A stretch of 64,000 nucleotides of DNA from CAZGNZ01 sp964527215 (GTDB lineage: Bacteria > Fidelibacterota > Marinisomatia > SCGC-AAA003-L08 > JACNLC01). Each line of letters opens with the position of its first letter. Positions within the stretch are counted from its first letter, which is position 1. A program made the position numbers and the translations under genes. Below the pieces are notes generated by a model. The model saw only the letters and a list, made by a program, of their open reading frames with translations. It was not told where the DNA came from and did no database searches. The stretch is taken from contig CAZGNZ010000011.1 in the NCBI GenBank assembly GCA_964527215.1, positions 34,024-98,023 on the forward strand. Reading direction: 5' to 3'. Shown here one piece after another: positions 45,398 to 54,563 of the stretch.

Positions 45398-46372
45398 ATG
45401 ACATCACATCGGTTTTCTGACTCACTCCAGCGCATGATGGACGGGTCCGCCTGCCGCGGGGATATAATCCTGGTGGCAAAGCAGCTTCAGCAGCAAGCTC
45501 TTCAGATTCTGTATCAGCAGCGGTGGGTGCCGCTGGATTCGGGGAAAATCCCGGATCAATGTGCAATGATGGATCAGGCGCTGGATTTCATCGCCCATCT
45601 GTTCCAGCGGAATGCCCAGGGCGTATTTATATGCTTTGAACGCTATCTGTCCGGCTGCAGCCTGCAGGATGAAACACTTCTTTCCGGAAAACTGACGGCA
45701 ATGCTCCGGAATACCATCCATCAGGAGCTCTTGAAATGCTATCGGCGCAATGATCCGATCGGTCACATCTTCCACCGGAATGTAAACTATCTCGTCCAGA
45801 AACATGAAAACTGGGTCAAGGTCCGATCCAATCCATTCGGAGTGTTTCTGGATTTGAAAGCCGGACTCGGACATTCTGCCGGTGAAGAATCCATCCGGAA
45901 TACTATACACCGGAATATGCCCAACGGTGAATCGTTTACGCATTATCTGGATCGCCTGACGGAACAGTTCCTGGAACAACAGGGACAGAAAATACCCCTT
46001 GGTCTTCTTCAGCAGCATGTCTGTCCTCTGTTTGCCCCGAATATTCCCATCCAATATAAAACAGATCCGGTGTTTGAAACGGAAGCAGATATTCGAAGTC
46101 TCGGGCATCAGACTGTGGAATATATCTCCCGACAGTACTTGAACAAATATGTCAGGCAGGATAAGCTAAGCAGCAGTGATGCCGCTGGTATGAAGAAAGC
46201 TCTCGCGGCGTTTTTCTCCGACCTTGAGGCAGGTTTTGATCCTCAGACTAATTTTGAATACTTGAACCTGGCCATTCCTTCTGTCAGCAGGCAGGAATAC
46301 AATGAAAAATACCGTTCGATTTTTGAGTATATCATGAGAGGGGCAAAAAAATACTTTTCAGCACATTGGTAA
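45398..46372 (+). CDS. Unknown protein, first gene of the Lon-like/FG-GAP cluster
   Basis: A 324-residue soluble protein; I do not recognise its family. It is predicted mostly helical. The stretch at about 60-135 (FIAHLFQRNAQGVFICFERY, then KLTAMLRNTIHQELLKCYRR) has the charge and spacing pattern of sigma-factor region 2, but the similarity is weak and there is no clear region 4. It has no signal peptide or membrane span. The next two genes run the same way at 126-bp and 95-bp gaps, and may form a unit. ATG at 45398 lacks a strong Shine-Dalgarno sequence. Confidence 0.6.
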   Translation: MTSHRFSDSLQRMMDGSACRGDIILVAKQLQQQALQILYQQRWVPLDSGKIPDQCAMMDQALDFIAHLFQRNAQGVFICFERYLSGCSLQDETLLSGKLTAMLRNTIHQELLKCYRRNDPIGHIFHRNVNYLVQKHENWVKVRSNPFGVFLDLKAGLGHSAGEESIRNTIHRNMPNGESFTHYLDRLTEQFLEQQGQKIPLGLLQQHVCPLFAPNIPIQYKTDPVFETEADIRSLGHQTVEYISRQYLNKYVRQDKLSSSDAAGMKKALAAFFSDLEAGFDPQTNFEYLNLAIPSVSRQEYNEKYRSIFEYIMRGAKKYFSAHW

Positions 46373-46498
46373 AAACAGAGTACTGAATTAATGATAACAC
46401 AGCGAAAATGTCTTTGTCCATATTCATCGCCGAACACCGGACGGTTCGATGAAAAGATGCAAAAGAAGCTGGTTTCCGTCAGCAAGGGTTAATGGGAA

Positions 46499-47152
46499 AT
46501 GAAGCTTGAAGATTTAATTTCGAAAATTGACCACAGCCATCCCCATTTGGTATTCAGACCGCTGGAAGCAGCACCGGCACGGAGCCGACAGCTCAGGCTG
46601 GCTGCAGACGGCAAACGGTCGCCGGTTCCCGGTATCAAAAGAATCGGAACACTGTTTGCTGACGATGATCAGAACGTGATCCGGGTTTTTGAAGATCCCG
46701 CAGCAGAGCAGTTTAACCTGTTTCTGGTTTCAAATACAGAGGATTCACCGGAGGGTGCACTGGTGTCTGTGGCTGATAAATTAAACTGGTTCCTGCTTAG
46801 CCATGAAGGCAGAGTCAATATTCCTTTTTCAACCGGAATAAGACCCGCCAGAAGCACCATTAATATTACTTTCCCGGAATATAAAATAAATATTGAATGG
46901 AACAGAAGGTGTAATGACGTGAATTACCAGGACGCAGATTGGGGGTTGAAACTTTGTTACCATGAACACTTGCAGGAACTTGAAATCCGGTTTGAGAAGA
47001 TGCAGACAACAGAACTCAGCAAACTGATCCTGCAGCTGGGAAATCCCGCAGACGTTAAAAATGCCTGGATGGTTCCTGTTGTCAACCGGACCGCCCGAAT
47101 TCACCTAATGAATCCGCCTGAACAGCCGTTCCGGCTGATGCTTTACCGCTGA
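46499..47152 (+). CDS. Unknown protein, second gene of the Lon-like/FG-GAP cluster
   Basis: A 217-residue soluble protein with no signal peptide or membrane span. The sequence is predicted to be beta-rich in the middle (STINITFPEYKINIEWNRR) and C-terminal parts. No known family or catalytic motif is recognised. The gene lies between the unknown protein at 45398 and the Lon-like membrane protein, all on the plus strand. Its last 31 bases overlap a stretch open in the frame of the next gene. It may be an adaptor or substrate of the protease; this is only inferred from position. Confidence 0.6.
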   Translation: MKLEDLISKIDHSHPHLVFRPLEAAPARSRQLRLAADGKRSPVPGIKRIGTLFADDDQNVIRVFEDPAAEQFNLFLVSNTEDSPEGALVSVADKLNWFLLSHEGRVNIPFSTGIRPARSTINITFPEYKINIEWNRRCNDVNYQDADWGLKLCYHEHLQELEIRFEKMQTTELSKLILQLGNPADVKNAWMVPVVNRTARIHLMNPPEQPFRLMLYR

Positions 47153-47247
47153 AACCGGAAGGATCGTCGGCCATCTCTGCTGTCAACCTATCGGAATTTG
47201 AATCACGCTTTAATCAGTCTCTCAGAGATGTACTGGATATTCCGTGG

Positions 47248-49347
47248 ATGGGTATGCAGATATCCATTCTGGCGGAAGTCCTGAGCGATGTCTACACGCA
47301 GCTCACTCCGGAGCAGCAGGATGCCTACATCGTTGAGGTTTTAACTCATCTGGTTTACGTCGTCAGGGATGCAGATCTGTATTCGGATGATTTTCCGGGA
47401 TGTGATCCTGAACATTTACTGATACTCCATGCGCTGGCCGACCGCACCCGGAATTCATTCCGGTTGGATGTGGATCCGGTTCTGGAGAAACTGACAGCAG
47501 CAGCGTTTATCATGGCTGCCAGACTGCAGTCAATGTCTCTGGCGGTTCGAGCCGCTCAGATGGGAAACTGCCCGGAACTGCCGGAATTCCCTGTCGGCAT
47601 TTCTGACCAGAAAGGTTTTTCGAATCAGCTTGCTGCGGTTTTGCCGGATCCATACGCAAAGGCCGTCAGAAAGGCATGTGGAACGGATGAGAAGGACCTG
47701 GAAAGAACCGTCCGAATTCTGCTCCTGGCCGATTTCGGGAGTCATCAGTACGGAATTCTCACGCACCTGACACTGGATGAACTGAAGATTTCCCCGGGCA
47801 GGGGACTGAATCAAATCCGCTTTGTCTCCCATCTGGTGGATGAACACGACATCCTGTCGGAGCAGACGCAGACCGTTTGCCGTTTTCTGACCAGCACTCA
47901 CCGATTGCGACGCAACACCAGCATGCGTATCACGTATACCATTGATCAGCCGGCTTCCACATTGATGGGGAATTCGGTTGGACTGGCACTGGCATTGCTG
48001 GGGCAGGCGTTTTTGAAAGATTACCAGAACGGCTGGCGAACCCGTCATCTGTTCAGCCAGCGGATCGCAGTAACAGGGACGGTGAATACTGATGGAGAGG
48101 TCACACCCATCGACGAGGGCCGACTGGCCAGAAAACTGGAAGCGGCGTTCTGGGGCCCTGTTCAGCAGGTTCTTGTCCCCCCCCATCAGAAACCCACTGC
48201 CGATCACATTATTCAAAACCTTATCCATCGCTACCCGGACCGCCCTTTTGAAATCAGGGCTCAACCATCCATTTCAGCGGTAACCGCGGACGATAACATT
48301 ATCCGGGTAAAACAGCGGTCAGTTTTTGATCAGATTGCCCTGCGAACCTCCAAATTCTGGCTGCTGACGGGATTTGCGGCAGTGGTTCTGGCACTTTTTC
48401 TCTATTACTATTTCGGTGTGCTTCATCAATCGGAACCCAATAGTTTCCATCCTCTCGGAAATGGTTTGGGTGTTGTGAAAAACAGCCACGGGTATGTGGT
48501 TGGAGACACCATCCGCGGAATACATGACAGAGGGGTGGACATTGCTGATCTGGATGGTGACGGTCATAACGAAATTCTGATTGGCCATATTGCCCAGTGT
48601 TTGGATCCCCCCGGATTATCCGGTACACTGACAGCCTATAACAGGAAGCGGAATCCCCAATGGCGTATTCCTCTGGGGAAACCGATCCATTTCGGCAAAA
48701 AATATTACGACAACACCTATTCCACCTGGTTCGTGGAGACTGCTGATCTGGATCAGGACGGCAGCGTGGAAATTATCACCGCGACCAGCCATATCTTTTT
48801 CCCCACCAGAATCGCTGTCCTGAATTCCGCGGGTGAGATTCTTTCGGAATACTGGAATGCCGGTCATTTTTATGATGTGCTGGTCTGTGATCTGATTCCC
48901 GACAACGGAACTCTGGAAATAGTGGCGGCCGGTGTGAACAATACCGGAGCAAACGGTATTCTGACTGTTCTTAACCCGTGGGAAATGCAGGGCGGCTCAC
49001 CCAACATTCATCATGGAGAATACGAATGGGACCTGGCGCCAGGCAGGGAAATTGCCTATCTGGTGTTTCCGCTGACCCACATGTACGACCAACAAGATCC
49101 CACTTCACCGCGGGATGCTGTTTCCTTCCTGAAAGTTTCGGACCGCAATAAGATTTCAGCCCGGCTGTTCAATACCTCATGTCTGGTCACCGGCTGTTTT
49201 GTTCTGTATAATTTTGATTCGGAGTTGACACCCACTTTCTGGGGAATATCTGATACTTACCAGCGAACCTTTAATGAGCTTTATCCGGATGGACCGCCCA
49301 TCAACAGTAACTCTTTCAGTCAGGTGGAGAATCTGACGCGGCAGTAA
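47248..49347 (+). CDS. Lon-type (S16) protease domain, one membrane span, FG-GAP-like C-terminal domain
   Basis: A 699-residue protein (from the ATG). Residues about 1-210 are a helical region without known match. Residues about 225-330 resemble a Lon proteolytic domain: Ser243 in GNSVGLALALLG matches the catalytic serine of GPSAG, and Lys296 in GRLARKLEAA matches the catalytic lysine of LKEKLLAA; AVTGTVNTDGEVTPID lies between as in Lon. No AAA+ domain is present. One span lies at 370-391, then a C-terminal domain with calcium-loop repeats DLDGDG (434-439) and DLDQDG (501-505), typical of FG-GAP/VCBS blades. Topology suggests protease inside, FG-GAP outside. The true start is unclear: the frame is open from 47122. 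Confidence 0.75.
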   Translation: MGMQISILAEVLSDVYTQLTPEQQDAYIVEVLTHLVYVVRDADLYSDDFPGCDPEHLLILHALADRTRNSFRLDVDPVLEKLTAAAFIMAARLQSMSLAVRAAQMGNCPELPEFPVGISDQKGFSNQLAAVLPDPYAKAVRKACGTDEKDLERTVRILLLADFGSHQYGILTHLTLDELKISPGRGLNQIRFVSHLVDEHDILSEQTQTVCRFLTSTHRLRRNTSMRITYTIDQPASTLMGNSVGLALALLGQAFLKDYQNGWRTRHLFSQRIAVTGTVNTDGEVTPIDEGRLARKLEAAFWGPVQQVLVPPHQKPTADHIIQNLIHRYPDRPFEIRAQPSISAVTADDNIIRVKQRSVFDQIALRTSKFWLLTGFAAVVLALFLYYYFGVLHQSEPNSFHPLGNGLGVVKNSHGYVVGDTIRGIHDRGVDIADLDGDGHNEILIGHIAQCLDPPGLSGTLTAYNRKRNPQWRIPLGKPIHFGKKYYDNTYSTWFVETADLDQDGSVEIITATSHIFFPTRIAVLNSAGEILSEYWNAGHFYDVLVCDLIPDNGTLEIVAAGVNNTGANGILTVLNPWEMQGGSPNIHHGEYEWDLAPGREIAYLVFPLTHMYDQQDPTSPRDAVSFLKVSDRNKISARLFNTSCLVTGCFVLYNFDSELTPTFWGISDTYQRTFNELYPDGPPINSNSFSQVENLTRQ

Positions 49348-49690
49348 AACGGCCCGCAACGTGTGATTCATCCCGAGAGCTGAGCACCCCTGACCGGTAT
49401 TCATATATCATTTCGTATTGACTTGTCTGTCAAATTCATCAATTGTCCGGGCAAATCATCGGTTTATAAAAATAATTTTCAGCAGAGATGTGGATTTTGC
49501 GGTAATTCTTAAAAAACGCTGGTGTTCATATTGAAGTGAACTGGTGAACAATGACATCAGCAAATGCTCTGCCTGAAATTCGTATTCCGTCAGTTGCCTG
49601 TGTTTGAAATCATTTGAGAATTCCACACATATTATTAAGATAAAACTGGCTGCTAACCGGATGAATTTTCCGGAACGGAGAAAATGTCAA
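49348..49690. other. Gap after the Lon-like gene
   Basis: No gene, RNA or clear terminator seen. AT-rich around 49420-49500. It ends at family B copy B3. Confidence 0.45.
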
Positions 49691-49836
49691 ATTGAATCCG
49701 CCAGTGGGCGGACGAGTATAACTGGGTGCATTCCCCGCCGCTTGTTGGAAATCCGCCATTTGGCGTGGCAGCGAAATAAAAAATGATTATATCACTAATG
49801 ATACCCCGTTCGCTCAGCGGCGGGGAAATTCATTCA
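49691..49836 (-). repeat. Family B repeat, copy B3 (inverted)
   Basis: A 146-bp copy on the minus strand relative to B1: it begins ATTGAATCCGCCAGTGGGCG and ends GGGGAAATTCATTCA. It matches B1 closely through the block from 49710 to 49800. The 16-bp palindrome of B1 is degenerate here, and a 20-bp piece near the GGCGGATTCAA end is missing. Confidence 0.75.
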
Positions 49837-50260
49837 GCTGGCTGGTTCAAAAAGAGATTAACAAACTGCCGTGGAATCATGAAGCAGCGCTTCTTTGCCA
49901 GAGTCCATTTAACCCGGTCAATGAATTCAAATATCAAAGTCCGGATCAGACTCAAATTAAGCTGCAATAACAATCAGCAACCTCAGGAAAAGGAAATGGC
50001 CTATATGCTGAATACGGTGTCAAATGCGATTAAAATTCATGTGCTCAGCGGAAATCCGGCTTCGTGCCTGTCTGTTGGATTATCAGATTTCTGGTTATCG
50101 TTACTTATCAGAAAATGGTGTGCAGGGACTATTTATGGAATTTTTCAGTAAGGTGAACTACGGCTTTATGTTTGCCAAATACATAAGAAACACCCGGCAT
50201 GCATCAATGGTGTTTGGTACATCTTTATTACCTGCCCGGAAACCCGCCGGACTCAGAAGG
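49837..50260. other. Gap between repeat B3 and the export operon
   Basis: Two overlapping open frames (to 50151 and to 50272) cross this stretch, but neither has a Shine-Dalgarno sequence or a recognisable product, so none is called. No tRNA-like structure was seen. Confidence 0.4.
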
Positions 50261-50359
50261 TCATTCTTCTGAAATGATCATCTTCTGAATCTTCCATCGA
50301 CGGGGTCGGGTATCGCCCACCCATCTCTCAATACCACCGGCTCCGTCGATCTCTCCCAT
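50261..50359 (-). CDS. Possible 32-residue small protein after the metallopeptidase
   Basis: A short frame with ATG 11 bp after the peptidase stop and GGAG 5 nt before that ATG, encoding a basic, Trp-containing peptide (ERWVGDTRPRRWKIQKMII in part). The same DNA forms a long hairpin (ATCGACGG.../...CCGTCGAT, 50297-50350), so it may instead be a 3' end structure or a terminator without a T-run. Low confidence. Confidence 0.25.
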   Translation of the reverse strand: MGEIDGAGGIERWVGDTRPRRWKIQKMIISEE

Positions 50360-50370
50360 TGGTTCTCCGC

Positions 50371-51618
50371 TCAGTGCCCGGTTTGCACCCAATCCTGCCA
50401 GTGCTCTTCAACAGTGCGGTAGTCCAGATCGAGATGACGCATTAAAATCGTTTCGGTCAGCTGGTGTCCGGACGCGGATATCTCCCGGATCACTTCAATT
50501 ACATCCTCAATACTGAAAGATTCTACCATCCAGGCAACCATGCTTTCCGCCAGAATATACAGGTGATCTTCCAGGATGCTGCCCGTTTCCAGCCATCCTG
50601 AGCTGATATTGGACAGGGTCAGACTGCCGGCACTGTAAAGCTGAAACACGGCCCGAGCCGCGGAACGGATTTCATCAATGTGCCGGCGAATCACCCTTTT
50701 CTGGTACATGTCCGGCGGCAGCAGACCGCCGGCATCCAGATAAGAAAACACCACCCACTGGGCAAAACCTTCATCCAGCCAGCGGTTGTCGATGGAACTG
50801 GGATTATAGTGTCCTCCCGCGAAGAAAAGATGACTCAGTTCATGCAGCAGGACTGCCAAGATTTGATTCGGTTCACCGAGCGCTTCAGCATTAAAATACA
50901 CTGCGCCGCGGCTGTAATGCGCATCCGGCATTTGAACCGACGAAAATGGGTAAACATCATTTTGGTAATGATACACGTACACCGGCAGTTTCGTCGGCAG
51001 ATGAGTGGCTTCTGTCATCAGTTTCCCGAGTGCCCGTTCAATCGTAATATGTCCCATGACCAGACTGAAATCCCGGGAAACGGCTGTTAATGCCGGAAGT
51101 GCATCCATCACTTTTTCCTGAATAAATTCATTCTCCATGATGAAATGAAACCCCGGAATTACGGTTTCGCGGGTATCACTTGTACATATCATGATATAAG
51201 CACTGAATTCCAGCGGCACCCATTGATTCCGATCAGAGAAAATATCGATGCGCGGCTGGCTGATTCCACCGTTAAATTGGGATCTATCCAATACCAGCCG
51301 GAAGTCGAAATCCATGAAATTCAGGGCAAGTGCATTCCCGTACGGCTCTGCCAACAGAACATCATATCCCGCAGATTCGATTTTACTGCCAATATGATCC
51401 AGCTGAAATCCGGAAGCAAACTGCTCCGATGCCCAAGTGCAGGCTGCCATGGCACCTAAGCGCTGGTCATGATTCCGGCGGCTGTATTCCAGCCAGACCT
51501 GGGGATCATTTTCAGAGATGTTTTTCAGAAATTCAGAGGGTTCTTCCAAACCGCACCACACAGGCATCACCAAAAGCAGCATTGCATAATGCCAGAAGCC
51601 GGCTGTTTTAACAGACAT
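50371..51618 (-). CDS. Secreted zinc metallopeptidase (gluzincin, peptidase MA-like)
   Basis: A 415-residue exported protein with signal peptide MSVKTAGFWHYAMLLLVMPVWC. The zinc site is HELSHLFFAGG near 260 (HExxH) with the third ligand glutamate in NRWLDEGFAQWV near 281, the gluzincin spacing. It should act in the periplasm or outside. It overlaps the RND gene by one base and is the last main gene of the TetR-regulated export operon. Substrate unknown. Confidence 0.78.
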   Translation of the reverse strand: MSVKTAGFWHYAMLLLVMPVWCGLEEPSEFLKNISENDPQVWLEYSRRNHDQRLGAMAACTWASEQFASGFQLDHIGSKIESAGYDVLLAEPYGNALALNFMDFDFRLVLDRSQFNGGISQPRIDIFSDRNQWVPLEFSAYIMICTSDTRETVIPGFHFIMENEFIQEKVMDALPALTAVSRDFSLVMGHITIERALGKLMTEATHLPTKLPVYVYHYQNDVYPFSSVQMPDAHYSRGAVYFNAEALGEPNQILAVLLHELSHLFFAGGHYNPSSIDNRWLDEGFAQWVVFSYLDAGGLLPPDMYQKRVIRRHIDEIRSAARAVFQLYSAGSLTLSNISSGWLETGSILEDHLYILAESMVAWMVESFSIEDVIEVIREISASGHQLTETILMRHLDLDYRTVEEHWQDWVQTGH

Positions 51619-54407
51619 CAGGTTTCCTCATCATCAGCCTGTTTTCGAAAAAACAGCGGTATCACTGACGGCAGAATGATCAGCGAAGTCAGCAGGCACA
51701 TTCCAACACCGATAAACAGGGCCAGTCCGAGAGACCCGAAACCCCGATAAGTGGCAAAGACCAGTGAACCGAAAGACAGCATGGTCGTGAGACTGGTGAT
51801 GATAATGGCCTTTCCGGTGGAACTGAAAATAGTGGGTATCCTGCCCGGTCCCTCCAGTTTGAAGCGATGAATAATATGAACTCCGTCATCCATGCCGATT
51901 CCCAGTATCAGGGGAATGGCCATCACATTCAGCAAGGTGATCTGAACCCCGGTGAGTCCCATGAATCCCACCATCCAGATAATGCCTGCCAGCAGAGGGA
52001 TCATGGACAGCACAGCCAGCCGCAGCGATCTGAAATCAATCCACAGGAAAATGAACACCACCGCCAGCGTCAGCAGTGCAGCCCGTTGGCCGTCCTCGCC
52101 AATGATCTTGATCAGGACGTAAAACATGGGCGGAGTACCGGCAATGTGCTCCGAAACCTCCAGCAGTTCTGTCGTAAACCGCTCGAGATAGGCAATATTC
52201 CATACATCTCCTCGGGGATACGCGGAAATCAGATACCGGTCACCGGCGTCATTCAGAAACCGGTCCGTCACCGAACCCGGCAGGTCATCCAGCCGAATAA
52301 GCGCTGTGTCACTCATTGTCATTACCAGCTGCCGATAGGCTGATCCGAACTCCGAATTGAACTGTGACAGTCTGTCGGGATGAACAGCTTCATCACTCAT
52401 CCGGTTGATCAGGTGCGTGATCCGTCCTTCTATCTCCGGCAGATCGGGATTCCCCACCAGCCGCGCAGCTTTTTCATCCACCATGTCCTGACCGCCGGCA
52501 AATGCCAGGTCCTGCATTTCAATGACATTGGCTTCCAGGCGCATCAGTTCTTCCAGCAGCCTTTCGTAATCCTGCAGATGAAAGTGGGCCTGAACCTGTT
52601 GATTCAGCATTTGATCGTGAATATCAGCCACCGCGGACTGACGAATCCGCTGATCCGTTTTGGTGGGCAGAAAATCACTGACGGACTCCACGTAGCTGAT
52701 GCTGGACTGCTCCTTCAGCTGCTCCGTGAGCTGGTGGCTTTCCTCAACGGAGGCCGCCGTCATCATGGTCAAATCCGCCGACATATTGAATTTATCGATC
52801 AGCAGATCGTTCAGTCGGATGGACTCCAGCCCTTCCGGTTCCATGTTCAGATAATTGTAATCAAAGGTGACTTTTTTCATCGATAATGCAAAGAACGCCG
52901 TCACCGCCGCAATGGCTGCCAACGCACACGGCCAGCGCCGAAACAGGAAGCTGCCGACCAGCCCAACCGGACGATAGGCCACATCACGAATTTTACCTGG
53001 TGCCTTCCCGCGCTTCAGCCGGTATTTTTCCCGCAGCATCAGGAGCGTCGGCAGGGTGAACAATGTGGAAAGCATGATCATCAGCAGTCCGATCCCGTTG
53101 ACCAGACCGAACTCTGATATCCCGGCACTGCGTCCGGTGGTCAGGGTCAGAAATGCGGCTGCGGTGGTCAATCCGCCGGTGATAATCCCACCGCCGACTT
53201 TTTCCAGGGTGGTAGTAATGGCTTTTTCCGGAGCCAGTCCCTTATGGATCATCTCGGAATACACCGAAATGATATGAATGGAAAAATCAATTCCCAATCC
53301 TACCAGAATGATGGCCATCATGGCCGTAAACAGATTCAGCTCCTGCACCAGAATCCAGGTCAGCCCCATGGCCCAGATAACCCCGATAACAAGATTGGTT
53401 ACCGCCAGCAGCGGGGCAGAAACCATCCTGAATGTAAACATGTACAGCAGCAGAATTGCGGCCAGTGACAGCAGGGTCAGCAGCATGGAATCCTCCAGGG
53501 TAGCCACCAGTTCATCGCGGCTCAGGGCCAATGAGCCGGCGAGACCGACTTCCACATCGTACGCTTCCGCTGCCTGCTTCAGCATTTCCTCGAGACCGGT
53601 GATGGCAGGAATGTGAAATGAATGTTCCAGCATGGTGAAGGTGGGAATCACCATCATGATCAGTGTGGAACGGTCCGGTGAAATGAAATAGGGGGATCCC
53701 AGCGATACCGCCGTCGCAGCCTGAAATCCGAGCTCCGGAGCGGCTGTCCTGTCATAGAACGCCTGTTCGGTCAGTTCAAGCCAGTATTCCACCGCGTCCA
53801 GAAATGCCACTGCCGATCTCTCCTTCTGGATCGTGGATATTTTTTCCTCGGACTGGATGTATTCCTTCTCCAGGCTGTTATTCAGATTGGTGACAAAGGG
53901 CAGCAGGTTGGGATCGGAATAAATATCCTGCATGTTTTCCAAGTCATCCGGTTTTGTCAGCATCAACGCATGATGCCTGAGAAACTCCATCGGCTGCCGC
54001 AGATCAACCCGCTCAAAATACTGACCGCTGTACGGTACCCGTCCATCCTTCGCCAGTTCCAGAACATGCTGATGGGCCTTTCGGACATCCGCGGAACCAT
54101 GCTGCGGAATCCAGGAATCCAGCTTCAGAATCTTCGGAGCCGTTTTTTCTGCAAAGGCCGTCATCTGATCCGTTTCGCCCTGAATCACCACGAAGACATT
54201 GGTGGCGCCGTTAAACTCCTCAAAAATATAGTTGAACTCTTCCACCATGGGATTGCCCGGCGGCAGAAGCCCGCTGAGATCCGTCACCATCTGCAGGCGC
54301 ATTGTCAGCCCCAGAAAAATCACCGTCAAAAGCAGAATGAGGCCCGACATGCGCCAGGTGTAGCGGGCACACCATATTCCGATTATGTGCAATATTCTCT
54401 GTCTCAT
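51618..54407 (-). CDS. RND/MMPL-family exporter
   Basis: A 929-residue inner-membrane protein of the MMPL/HpnN-like RND group. A first span near 20-38 is followed by a large periplasmic domain, then a set of five helices near 300-430 (sterol-sensing-like, ILVGLGIDFSIHIISVYSEM split), a second periplasmic domain and a second set of helices near 765-915 (LILGIGMDDGVHIIHRF). The paired GxGxDxxxH-type motifs on helix 4/10 are those of proton-driven MMPL pumps. It probably moves lipids or hydrophobic compounds outward with the LolA-like and porin-like partners. Confidence 0.88.
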   Translation of the reverse strand: MRQRILHIIGIWCARYTWRMSGLILLLTVIFLGLTMRLQMVTDLSGLLPPGNPMVEEFNYIFEEFNGATNVFVVIQGETDQMTAFAEKTAPKILKLDSWIPQHGSADVRKAHQHVLELAKDGRVPYSGQYFERVDLRQPMEFLRHHALMLTKPDDLENMQDIYSDPNLLPFVTNLNNSLEKEYIQSEEKISTIQKERSAVAFLDAVEYWLELTEQAFYDRTAAPELGFQAATAVSLGSPYFISPDRSTLIMMVIPTFTMLEHSFHIPAITGLEEMLKQAAEAYDVEVGLAGSLALSRDELVATLEDSMLLTLLSLAAILLLYMFTFRMVSAPLLAVTNLVIGVIWAMGLTWILVQELNLFTAMMAIILVGLGIDFSIHIISVYSEMIHKGLAPEKAITTTLEKVGGGIITGGLTTAAAFLTLTTGRSAGISEFGLVNGIGLLMIMLSTLFTLPTLLMLREKYRLKRGKAPGKIRDVAYRPVGLVGSFLFRRWPCALAAIAAVTAFFALSMKKVTFDYNYLNMEPEGLESIRLNDLLIDKFNMSADLTMMTAASVEESHQLTEQLKEQSSISYVESVSDFLPTKTDQRIRQSAVADIHDQMLNQQVQAHFHLQDYERLLEELMRLEANVIEMQDLAFAGGQDMVDEKAARLVGNPDLPEIEGRITHLINRMSDEAVHPDRLSQFNSEFGSAYRQLVMTMSDTALIRLDDLPGSVTDRFLNDAGDRYLISAYPRGDVWNIAYLERFTTELLEVSEHIAGTPPMFYVLIKIIGEDGQRAALLTLAVVFIFLWIDFRSLRLAVLSMIPLLAGIIWMVGFMGLTGVQITLLNVMAIPLILGIGMDDGVHIIHRFKLEGPGRIPTIFSSTGKAIIITSLTTMLSFGSLVFATYRGFGSLGLALFIGVGMCLLTSLIILPSVIPLFFRKQADDEET

Positions 54408-54563
54408 GTTTCTCCAAATAGAATGATTATATACAAATCGTTAACCGCAAGGAGCCAATTGGGAATTTCTATCATTATCATGCAGCACTGAAGTTTCCGT
54501 TATCCGCGGAATATTCCCAGCTTCAATAATCCAATTTCATCCTGCAGATCAGTCTCATGCGGC

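Noticed and set aside
49783..50151. Open frame of 122 codons starting in copy B3
   Set aside because: It begins within the repeat and has neither Shine-Dalgarno sequence nor recognisable product.
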